Part shown: in pieces, positions 35,186 to 42,482 of the stretch
Position numbering within the stretch: the stretch's first letter is position 1
How the letters are laid out: the number at the start of each line of letters is the position of its first letter
Assembly: GCA_030626845.1 (NCBI GenBank)
Contig: DAOUTG010000005.1
Span: 1-62,132, forward strand
Origin: Methylococcaceae bacterium
GTDB taxonomy: Bacteria; Pseudomonadota; Gammaproteobacteria; Methylococcales; Methylomonadaceae
DNA length: 62,132 nucleotides
Reading direction: 5' to 3'
Notes under the pieces: generated by a model
Told to the model about the DNA's origin: nothing
Databases searched by the model: none
Seen by the model: only the letters and a program-made list of their open reading frames with translations
Translations under genes and position numbers: made by a program

Positions 35186-37258
35186 TTAATGATTTATTTC
35201 ATTCAATAATTCTGCTTGTGCTTGAACAATAAGATCATTTTCTTCACGTTTAATTGGTTGATAACACCCATCATTTTGTAATATCCATGCCTGAGAATTA
35301 TCATTGAGATAAACCTCTAAATCATGCAAAATTCGATTAAGCAATTTTTTACTTTCAATCGGAAAACAGGTTTCAACCCGTTTAAACATATTACGATTCA
35401 TTAAATCTGCACTGGCAGCATAAACTTCCCAATCCCCTCCATTTTCAAACGCATAAACACGGGTATGTTCTAAAAAACGCCCAATAATTGAGCGCACTTC
35501 TATATTATCTGAAATTCCTTTTATCCCTGGACGCAGACAACAAACCCCCCGAACAATGAGTTTTATTTTTACCCCTGCTTGAGAGGCTCTATAGAGTGCC
35601 TGAATACTTTTCTCTTCGACAATTGCATTGACTTTGATAATAATAGAGGCGGGTTTTTTTGCTTTAGCATTTTCAATTTCACGCTCAATTTTTGCTATTA
35701 AACCGCTATGCAAGGTAAAAGGCGATTGCAATAATTTATTAAGCTTAGTGACTTTTCCTAAACTCGTTAATTGTACAAACACACGCCTAACATCTTCACC
35801 TAAAATTTTGTCAGATGAAAATAACCCATAATCTGTGTAAAGTCGCGCTGTTTTTGGGTGATAATTTCCTGTCCCTAAATGCACATAATTTCGTAAAATT
35901 TTACCTTCTTTACGCAAAACCAAACACATTTTTGCATGGGTCTTATAACCGACTACGCCATAAACCACATGAACGGCTGCTTCCTGTAATTTATTGGCTA
36001 ACCCAATATTTTCTTTCTCATCAAAGCGAGCGCGTAATTCAATAACAACCGTGACTTCTTTATCTGTGCGGGCGGCTTTAATTAGCGTATTAACAATTGG
36101 GGAATCAACACCTGTTCTATATAAGGTTTGCTTAATTGCAAGAACATCAGGGTCATTTGCAGCTTGTCGAACAAATTCAACGACAGGAAGAAAGGAATCA
36201 TAAGGATGATGTAATAAAATATCTTGTTTTTTAATGGCATTAAAAATATTTTTATTTCGTCCTAATTGAGGCGGCATATAAGGTTTAAAGGGGGTGAATT
36301 TTAAATCAGGTCGGTCAATCAGTCCGTAAATTGATTGAACACGGTTTAAATTAACCGGCCCTTCTGCTAAATACAAATGTGAGCGATTCATTTGAAACCG
36401 CGCCAATAAAAAATCAATGGTTTCATCGGGTGATTTGGCATCAATTTCTAAGCGAACTTCATCCCCATAGTTACGCATCATCAATTCACCTTCAACGGCA
36501 TTCATTAAATCATCAATCGCATCATCATCGACAAATAAATCACTGTTGCGAGTCACTCTAAATTGATAACAACCTTTTATTGACATCCCATTAAATAATT
36601 CATTAATAAATTCATGAATTATTGAGGATAAAAAAACAAAATTATGCCCTTTACACTCAGTTTCTTCATTGGGTAATTGAATTAATCGGGGCAAGGCACG
36701 CGGTGCTTGTAAAATAGCGCGTCCACTGTTACGTCCAAAGGCATCTTTTCCTGTTAAAGAAATAATAAAATTTAAACTTTTATTTAAAATACGCGGAAAA
36801 GGGTGCGCGGAATCTAAACCGACAGGCGTTAATATGGGGAGTAATTCAGTGTTAAAGTATCTTGCTAACCATTTATGTTGCGTAGGATTCCATTTATTTC
36901 GACGTAAGAAGTGGATATTTTCTTGCTCTAGTTTAGGGATTAAAATATCATTTAAAACTTTGTATTGTTCTGCAACTAATTCATGGGCTTTAATAGAAAT
37001 TTGTTCTTGCTGTTCTCTCGCTGTGAGTCCATCTGCTGCCATTGCTGTTGGGTCTAGGGCTTCCATTTGTAAGACACTTGCAACGCGTACTTCAAAAAAC
37101 TCATCTAAATTAGAGCAAGAAATACATAAATAATTGAGTCGCTCTAATAGGGGGATATTTTCTTTTTTTGCCTCAGCTAATACTCGTATATTAAATTCTA
37201 ATAAACTTAATTCACGGTTAATGTATAAGTCAGCTTGTGTTAAATCAGTGGTTTCCAT
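35186..37258 (-). CDS. ppk1: Polyphosphate kinase 1
   Basis: Membrane-associated enzyme that reversibly makes inorganic polyphosphate from ATP, 690 aa. The N-terminal domain begins YINRELSLLEFNIRVLAEA. The phospholipase D-like catalytic domains show YVHLGTGNYHPKTARLYTD, whose histidine is the autophosphorylated residue, and later VRGVCCLRPGIKG with FLEHTRVYAFENG. Length is normal. A DHH phosphoesterase at 21477 might degrade the product. No phoU or ppx is adjacent. A family-B palindrome separates it from icd upstream. Confidence 0.96.
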   Translation of the reverse strand: METTDLTQADLYINRELSLLEFNIRVLAEAKKENIPLLERLNYLCISCSNLDEFFEVRVASVLQMEALDPTAMAADGLTAREQQEQISIKAHELVAEQYKVLNDILIPKLEQENIHFLRRNKWNPTQHKWLARYFNTELLPILTPVGLDSAHPFPRILNKSLNFIISLTGKDAFGRNSGRAILQAPRALPRLIQLPNEETECKGHNFVFLSSIIHEFINELFNGMSIKGCYQFRVTRNSDLFVDDDAIDDLMNAVEGELMMRNYGDEVRLEIDAKSPDETIDFLLARFQMNRSHLYLAEGPVNLNRVQSIYGLIDRPDLKFTPFKPYMPPQLGRNKNIFNAIKKQDILLHHPYDSFLPVVEFVRQAANDPDVLAIKQTLYRTGVDSPIVNTLIKAARTDKEVTVVIELRARFDEKENIGLANKLQEAAVHVVYGVVGYKTHAKMCLVLRKEGKILRNYVHLGTGNYHPKTARLYTDYGLFSSDKILGEDVRRVFVQLTSLGKVTKLNKLLQSPFTLHSGLIAKIEREIENAKAKKPASIIIKVNAIVEEKSIQALYRASQAGVKIKLIVRGVCCLRPGIKGISDNIEVRSIIGRFLEHTRVYAFENGGDWEVYAASADLMNRNMFKRVETCFPIESKKLLNRILHDLEVYLNDNSQAWILQNDGCYQPIKREENDLIVQAQAELLNEINH

Positions 37259-37286
37259 GTTGATGTTTTAATTAGGTTATTGTCAA

Positions 37287-37322
37287 TTTTCGGCGTACAA
37301 AACATGTTTTGTATGCCGAAAA
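37287..37322. repeat. Dispersed palindrome, family B (copy 1)
   Basis: 36-base inverted repeat. Left arm TTTTCGGCGTACAAAACA is mirrored by TGTTTTGTATGCCGAAAA with one mismatch; the centre is ACATGT. It lies between the icd stop and the ppk1 start (minus strand) and could terminate icd. Related copies are at 40324 and 41694. Confidence 0.8.
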
Positions 37323-37326
37323 ATTC

Positions 37327-38556
37327 TCATGTTAAACGCTGTTCTAAATTAACACGTAAGACTTCTAAAAAATCCTCCGTTGTTAAATAATGGTTTTCAT
37401 TTAACTCTTTACCATGAATACATAAAGCTAAATCTTTGGTCATTTTCCCAGATTCAACAGTTTGTACACAAACATCTTCTAAAATTGTACAAAAATCAAT
37501 TAATGCTTGATTGTCATCTAGTTTACCTCTGAAAGCGAGTCCACGTGTCCACGCATAAATTGATGCAATAGGGTTAGTCGAGGTTTTTTTACCTTGCTGA
37601 TGTTGGCGATAATGGCGGGTAACTGTACCATGAGCGGCTTCAGATTCCATGATATTACCCTCTGCTGTAATTAAGGTAGATGTCATGAGTCCTAATGAGC
37701 CGAATCCTTGAGCAACCGTATCTGATTGCACATCACCATCATAATTTTTACAGGCCCATACGAATGCGCCATTCCATTTTAATGCCGCAGCCACCATATC
37801 ATCAATTAATTTATGTTCATAAACGATACCCAATTTTTCAAATTGTGATTGATAATCCGCTTCATAAATTTCTTGAAATATATTTTTAAAACGTCCGTCA
37901 TATTGCTTTAAAATGGTATTTTTAGTGGATAAATATAAAGGCCAGCATCTAGCTATGGCAACATTAAAACAACTGTGAGCAAAGCCCCGTATAGATTCAT
38001 CGGTGTTATACATCGCCATGGCAATTCCATCCCCCTCAAAATGATGAACTTCATAGCTTTGAGCTTCACTACCATCATCAGGGGTAAAGCTAATGGTTAA
38101 TGTACCTTTGCCTTGGGTTTTAAAATCAGTGGCGCGATATTGATCGCCAAAAGCATGACGACCAATGCAAATAGGCTTTGTCCAATTAGGCACTAAACGG
38201 GGAACGTTATTGCAAAGAATAGGTTCTCTAAAAACAGTGCCGCCAATAATATTACGCAATGTTCCATTAGGTGAGCGATACATACGTTTTAAATCAAATT
38301 CTTCAACCCGTGCTTCATCGGGGGTAATTGTTGCACATTTAATACCGACACCGTAGTTTTTAATCGCATTAGCCGCATCAATGGTAATTTGGTCATCAGT
38401 TGCATCACGGCTTTGAATACTTAAATCGTAATATTCAATCGGCAGCTCTAAATAAGGTAATATCAATTTTTCTTTAATAAAATGCCAAATAATACGGGTC
38501 ATTTCATCACCGTCTAATTCGACAATAGGGTTTTTAATTTGAATTTTGTTTATCAT
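37327..38556 (-). CDS. icd: NADP-dependent isocitrate dehydrogenase (IDP, eukaryotic-like type)
   Basis: TCA-cycle oxidation of isocitrate to 2-oxoglutarate with NADP. The protein begins [21 protein letters not shown] and carries [20 protein letters not shown], the substrate-binding serine region, then [16 protein letters not shown]. These belong to the homodimeric IDP (type II) class shared with eukaryotes, not the E. coli Icd class. A longer frame runs 75 bases further upstream to 38631, but that part crosses a palindromic repeat and codes for nothing familiar. The ATG at 38556 has GAGGAA before it and is chosen, giving 409 aa. It is separate from ubiX upstream. Confidence 0.95.
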   Translation of the reverse strand: MINKIQIKNPIVELDGDEMTRIIWHFIKEKLILPYLELPIEYYDLSIQSRDATDDQITIDAANAIKNYGVGIKCATITPDEARVEEFDLKRMYRSPNGTLRNIIGGTVFREPILCNNVPRLVPNWTKPICIGRHAFGDQYRATDFKTQGKGTLTISFTPDDGSEAQSYEVHHFEGDGIAMAMYNTDESIRGFAHSCFNVAIARCWPLYLSTKNTILKQYDGRFKNIFQEIYEADYQSQFEKLGIVYEHKLIDDMVAAALKWNGAFVWACKNYDGDVQSDTVAQGFGSLGLMTSTLITAEGNIMESEAAHGTVTRHYRQHQQGKKTSTNPIASIYAWTRGLAFRGKLDDNQALIDFCTILEDVCVQTVESGKMTKDLALCIHGKELNENHYLTTEDFLEVLRVNLEQRLT

Positions 38557-38582
38557 GAATATTCCTCGTTTGTATTGATCTT

Positions 38583-38612
38583 CCGTAGGGTGAGCATAGC
38601 CCCCCCCTACGG
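38583..38612. repeat. Dispersed intergenic palindrome, family A (copy 3)
   Basis: CCGTAGGGTGAGC and GCCCCCCCCTACGG-type arms around ATA, between the ubiX stop and the icd start on the minus strand. The right arm holds a run of eight C, so pairing is imperfect. Same family as 6376, 19473 and 60041. Confidence 0.75.
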
Positions 38613-38615
38613 GAT

Positions 38616-39191
38616 TTATAAACCTTCCCAAGGTTGATATAAGCCCTCGGTTTTAATATCAAAAAAATCTAAAATACGCCCAACCCCTTCATCAACCATT
38701 GTCATAATTGAATCTGATTTATTATAAAATGCAGGCATGGGAGGGAATACAATCGCACCCATTTCAGTCACGGTTGCCATATTACGAATATGGGCTAAGT
38801 TTAAGGGGGTTTCTCTTGGGATAATAACTAGTCGTCGTCGCTCTTTTAAAACCACATCGGCTGACCGTGAAATTAAATTATCCCCAAAACCATGCGCTAC
38901 TGCAGCCAAAGTCTTCATTGAGCAGGGGGCAATAATCATGCCTTCGGTTTTAAAAGAGCCACTGGCAATAGCCGAAGCTATATCATTTATTCCATGCGTA
39001 ACATCAGCTAATTGATAAAGCATGGTTTTACCCCTATCTAATTCATATTTAAGATTAACAAGACCTGCCGTTGAAATCACTAAATGCGTTTCCCAGTCAG
39101 AGAAATCGGCTAAAACTTGTAAAATTCTCACCCCATAAATTGCCCCTGTTGCCCCTGTCATGCCGATGATTAAGCGTTTTTTAGATTCCAT
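38616..39191 (-). CDS. ubiX: Flavin prenyltransferase UbiX
   Basis: Makes prenylated FMN, the cofactor that UbiD decarboxylase needs in ubiquinone synthesis. The 191-aa protein has [31 protein letters not shown] and [18 protein letters not shown], all typical of UbiX/Pad1. The last ~20 residues form the usual phosphate/prenyl-binding end. It starts within the stop codon of pip (TAATG), so the two are translationally coupled. No ubiD is in the window. Confidence 0.96.
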   Translation of the reverse strand: MESKKRLIIGMTGATGAIYGVRILQVLADFSDWETHLVISTAGLVNLKYELDRGKTMLYQLADVTHGINDIASAIASGSFKTEGMIIAPCSMKTLAAVAHGFGDNLISRSADVVLKERRRLVIIPRETPLNLAHIRNMATVTEMGAIVFPPMPAFYNKSDSIMTMVDEGVGRILDFFDIKTEGLYQPWEGL

Positions 39192-40141
39192 TATTCGAGT
39201 ATGTTCGCCATATTATTAGTTGCTGTAATTAATGCATCTATCATTTCATTCCCTTTCGCAATATGTCCTGAATTAGGTAACACATGATATTGTGCTTCAG
39301 GCAATACTTTATGTAATGATAGGGCAGATTCCATCGGACAAACTAAATCATAACGTCCATGAATAATAATAGTTGGAATTGAGCATAATTTGCTACATTG
39401 CTTTAAAATTTGGTTTTCATCAATAAAATAGTTATTTTTTGCATAGTGTAATTCCATTTGAATTTGTTGAAGCATTTTTTCGGTGACATGTTCAATTTCA
39501 CCATTTTTTTCATACGCATCGCCTAAAGCAACTTGCGCTCCCCAAGCCATCCAAGCCTTAGCTACACGTCGTTGAAGTAATTCATTTTCAGACCATAAAG
39601 CAGAACATAAACCCGCTAATAAATTTTTTCTATCATTTTCTGGAATGCTCGCAACTAAATTTTGCCAACATTCGGGGTAAATGTTGCCAGCGATGCCTTG
39701 CATAAACCAATCTAAATCTCTTTTTCGCGCTAAAAAAACACCCCGAATAATCATGGCAGAAACATTTTCACTATATTGCTGGGCATAGAGCAAGGCTAAC
39801 GTTCCTCCCCAAGAACCACCGAAAAGTAACCATTTTTCAATTTTTAATTGTTGGCGTAATAACTCTATGTCATTAATTAAATCTTGAGTGCTATTATTTT
39901 TCAGTTCACCATAAGGTCGAGACAAACCACAGCCGCGCTGATCCATTAAAATAATTCGATATTTTTCTGGATTAAAGAAACATCGGTGATGAGGTTTCGT
40001 TCCTGAACAAGGACCTCCATGTAAGAAGATAACGGGAATACCATTAGGTGTTCCCGATTCCTCAATATAAACAGTATGTTGGCTTTTCGTCTCTAAAAAA
40101 AATGTATTATAAGGTGAAATTTTAGGGTAAAGAGGTTTCAT
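39191..40141 (-). CDS. pip: Prolyl aminopeptidase (alpha/beta hydrolase)
   Basis: Releases N-terminal proline from peptides in the cytoplasm. The 316-aa protein is an alpha/beta hydrolase with HGGPCSGTKPHHRCFF, MDQRGCGLSRP, the nucleophile elbow GGSWGGTLALLYA (Ser110), the acid near HGRYDLVCP and the catalytic histidine in NSGHIAKG. The wording is that of the prolyl iminopeptidase S33 family, and length is usual. It overlaps the start of ubiX; the link between the two is not functional as far as known. Confidence 0.95.
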   Translation of the reverse strand: MKPLYPKISPYNTFFLETKSQHTVYIEESGTPNGIPVIFLHGGPCSGTKPHHRCFFNPEKYRIILMDQRGCGLSRPYGELKNNSTQDLINDIELLRQQLKIEKWLLFGGSWGGTLALLYAQQYSENVSAMIIRGVFLARKRDLDWFMQGIAGNIYPECWQNLVASIPENDRKNLLAGLCSALWSENELLQRRVAKAWMAWGAQVALGDAYEKNGEIEHVTEKMLQQIQMELHYAKNNYFIDENQILKQCSKLCSIPTIIIHGRYDLVCPMESALSLHKVLPEAQYHVLPNSGHIAKGNEMIDALITATNNMANILE

Positions 40142-40437
40142 ATAAAAAGAGTTTCCAAAAGCTTAGACGAGATGATAATTTTATGGGTAGAAAGATAACA
40201 TGGATTTAGCAAAAAATCTTGTTCAAGTTCTCTTGATTATTTAATAGACTAATATTATTAATCATTTAAGTGTAATAATCTGATAATTTTAAGTAAAAAA
40301 TAAGTTTTTTCATTTATTTTTTAATTGAAATTCAAAATATGTTTTGTATCCAAAATTTTTATTTAGCTACTTAATCTTAATAAATTAGTTAAAATAAGCA
40401 ACTTTAATTTTAAAGTTAGAATAAGGATTAAATAATA
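40142..40437. other. Intergenic region between divergent pip and apt
   Basis: 296 bases, very AT-rich. It holds a degraded family-B palindrome at about 40324-40356. The rest must contain both promoters; a good ribosome site (AAGGAT) precedes apt. Nothing else was recognised. Confidence 0.4.
40324..40356. repeat. Dispersed palindrome, family B (copy 2, degraded)
   Basis: ATTGAAATTCAAAATATG and GTTTTGTATCCAAAAT-type arms; the centre TTCAAAATATGTTTTG is one base from the family core CAAAACATGTTTTG. Mismatches in both arms suggest an old copy. It lies in the pip-apt promoter gap. Confidence 0.6.
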
Positions 40438-40953
40438 ATGCATAGATTAAAAGATAAAATTCGAGACATTTCTGATTTTCCAAAACCTGGAATTATTTTT
40501 AAAGATATTAGTCCCTTAGTAAAAGATCCTGCCGCATTAAAAATTGCGGTACACCAATTATTATATCCTTTTTTAGGGAAAAAAATTACTGCAGTTGCAG
40601 GAATAGAAGCTAGAGGTTTTATTTTTGGTTCATTAGTTGCGTGGGAATTAGGCGTAGGCTTTGTTCCACTTAGAAAACCTGGGAAACTTCCCTATGACGT
40701 AAAAAGTGTTTCATATAATTTAGAATATGGATCGGCAACCTTAGAAGTCCATGTTGATGCACTGACAGAAAATGATCACGTTTTATTGATAGATGACTTA
40801 TTAGCCACAGGAGGGACGGCAAAAGCAAGTTGTGATCTAGTTGAATCCTTAGGGGCTAAAGTGGCAGCATGTGCCTTTGTTGTTGAACTTGATAGTTTAA
40901 AAGGTCGAGAAAAATTAAAAAACTATCCCGTACATTCTTTATTACATTATTAA
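40438..40953 (+). CDS. apt: Adenine phosphoribosyltransferase
   Basis: Purine salvage: adenine plus PRPP gives AMP. The 171-aa protein begins IRDISDFPKPGIIFKDISPL, the family signature, has IEARGFIFG and the PRPP-binding loop VLLIDDLLATGGTAKAS (residues ~118-134). Length is normal. It stands alone, followed by 198 A/T-rich bases before the H-NS-like gene. Confidence 0.97.
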   Translation: MHRLKDKIRDISDFPKPGIIFKDISPLVKDPAALKIAVHQLLYPFLGKKITAVAGIEARGFIFGSLVAWELGVGFVPLRKPGKLPYDVKSVSYNLEYGSATLEVHVDALTENDHVLLIDDLLATGGTAKASCDLVESLGAKVAACAFVVELDSLKGREKLKNYPVHSLLHY

Positions 40954-41151
40954 AAAGTGTTAAAAAATAAATTTTAATAAGTGCTTTATGTGGATATTAA
41001 ACTATTTTAATTAAACTTTAATGTTAAAATTATTAAAATAATATTGAAGATTTTTAAAAATACTATTATTATAGTTAGCATTAATCGTATTTAAAATAAA
41101 AGATATTTAAAGCGTATTAATTTTAATTCCTAACAAAAAATAAATTAACAT

Positions 41152-41484
41152 ATGAAAATTTCAGAGTTAAGTAAAATTACTGTCGATGATTTAGTTGTGA
41201 TTCCAACAAAAGCTTTACAAGCTTTTCAAATAACCCTTGATGATGCGGTAGAAAGACGTAAAGAACAAGACAAGTGTGAATTTCTTGAAAAAGTAGCTAA
41301 AATGGCGGATGAATCAGGTGTTATTTTAGATGAGATTTTATTATCTCCTCCAAGAAGAATGCCAACGATTAGATTTAGAAATCCAGATGAACCTTCTCAA
41401 GGTTGGTCAGGGCGTGGTAGAAAACCTAATTGGCTATTAGCATTAATAGCATCAGGTAGATCAATAGAAGAGTTTGAAGTCTAA
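41152..41484 (+). CDS. H-NS family DNA-binding protein
   Basis: A 110-aa nucleoid-associated regulator. The C-terminal domain contains FRNPDEPSQGWSGRGRKPNWL, the AT-minor-groove-binding core of the H-NS/MvaT-like family (the GRGRKP motif, residues ~87-92). The N-terminal ~70 residues are helical and charged, fitting an oligomerisation coil. Such proteins silence AT-rich, often horizontally acquired genes and usually repress themselves. The ~200 bases before it are extremely AT-rich, which would suit autoregulation (inference). A strong terminator follows at 41506-41542. Confidence 0.88.
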   Translation: MKISELSKITVDDLVVIPTKALQAFQITLDDAVERRKEQDKCEFLEKVAKMADESGVILDEILLSPPRRMPTIRFRNPDEPSQGWSGRGRKPNWLLALIASGRSIEEFEV

Positions 41485-41505
41485 ATTTATTTGTAATTTA
41501 AAGAT

Positions 41506-41542
41506 AAGGGGAATTAAACTTTCAGTTTAATTCCCCTTTTTT
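41506..41542 (+). terminator. Rho-independent terminator of the H-NS-like gene
   Basis: Perfect 15-base stem AAGGGGAATTAAACT/AGTTTAATTCCCCTT with loop TTC, followed by a T-run. It starts 22 bases after the stop and is the clearest terminator in the window. Confidence 0.95.
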
Positions 41543-41736
41543 GTATTGGGTTTCAAATTACACTATTAATTTCTTCTGGAGTTGGCGGTAAATCATCAAG
41601 ACTAATGACGCTAGTCGAAACTCATTTAAAAAAGCTTTAATAATGTTTTCACCCGTTGTATCAAGAACTAAATAATAGATGACAAAAATATAAATTGGAG
41701 TCGAAAACATGTTTTGAACGCCAATATTTCTTAGGT
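41543..41736. other. Gap with possible minus-strand gene fossil and family-B palindrome
   Basis: About 190 bases between the H-NS terminator and terD. On the minus strand one frame reads LDTTGENIIKAFLNEF and, after a shift, another reads STSVISLDDLPPTPEEINSV before a stop at about 41557-41559. That looks like the C-terminus of a broken gene, but I cannot name it. A family-B palindrome lies at the terD side (41694-41725). Confidence 0.35.
41694..41725. repeat. Dispersed palindrome, family B (copy 3)
   Basis: ATTGGAGTCGAAAACAT and GTTTTGAACGCCAAT arms, with two mismatches around the AAAACATGTTTT core. It lies 12 bases after the terD stop (minus strand), where a terminator is expected. Same family as 37287 and 40324. 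Confidence 0.75.
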
Positions 41737-42321
41737 TTAATCTGCATCAATTCCATAGCGACTACAAACGGCAGATAACCCCCCCGCAAAGCCTTGACCT
41801 ACCGCTGAAAAACGCCATTCTCCATTTTTCTTATAAATTTCGCCAAAAATCATGGCGGTTTCAATAGAATAATCTTCAGTTAAATCAAAACGTACAATTT
41901 CTTGATTCGTTTCATCATTCACAACCCGAATAAAAGCATTCTCTATTTGTCCAAAATTTTGGTTTTTTGAAACCGCATCATGGATTGTGACAACAATTGC
42001 AATTTTTGCTATATCTGATTGTAGGTCAAGCATAGATAAATCAAGCTTAACAACTTCATCATCGCCTTCACCATCGCCAGTTAAATTATCGCCCATATGT
42101 TCAACGGCATTATTTGCGCCTTTCAAATTATTATAAAAAATAAAATCTGAGTCGCTTCGTACTTTTTCAGTCGCATTCAAAATAAATGCCGAGGCATCTA
42201 AATCATAGGTTGCACCATCTGTTTGTCTTTCATCCCAGCCTAAACCCACTTGAATTTTTTTTAAACCTGGGTTTTCTTTAGAAAGCGACAGTCTGCCCCC
42301 TTTATTTAATTTTACAGCCAT
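41737..42321 (-). CDS. terD: TerD family calcium-binding stress protein
   Basis: A 194-aa TerD-domain protein covering nearly its whole length: VGLGWDERQTDGATYDLDASAFIL, HMGDNLTGDGEGDDEVVKLDL (calcium-binding acidic loop) and the closing EIYKKNGEWRFSAVGQGFAGGL. TerD proteins bind calcium and act in tellurite, phage and colicin resistance or general stress, usually in ter clusters with TerC, TerB or TerY. Here it is solitary, with no other ter gene adjacent. The acidic and aromatic signature is complete, so it should be functional. The exact role is unknown. Confidence 0.93.
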   Translation of the reverse strand: MAVKLNKGGRLSLSKENPGLKKIQVGLGWDERQTDGATYDLDASAFILNATEKVRSDSDFIFYNNLKGANNAVEHMGDNLTGDGEGDDEVVKLDLSMLDLQSDIAKIAIVVTIHDAVSKNQNFGQIENAFIRVVNDETNQEIVRFDLTEDYSIETAMIFGEIYKKNGEWRFSAVGQGFAGGLSAVCSRYGIDAD

Positions 42322-42482
42322 GTGATTCTCTTTTTAGTTAAGCCATGTTATTGGCGGAAATTTAGGCATATTGATGCCTGATAAAAAATGTATCTATTTT
42401 AAATTTCAAAGTAGCGTATTAATGTATCTACTTTAAATTCTAGGGTAAATCATATTTCAATATTTTTAACTAATTTTTAGTC

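Noticed and set aside
35994-36203. 69-aa plus-strand frame inside ppk1
   Set aside because: Antisense shadow of a conserved enzyme.
38557-38631. N-terminal extension of icd by 25 codons
   Set aside because: It crosses a palindromic repeat and matches nothing in the IDP family; the ATG at 38556 has a good ribosome site and the family start.
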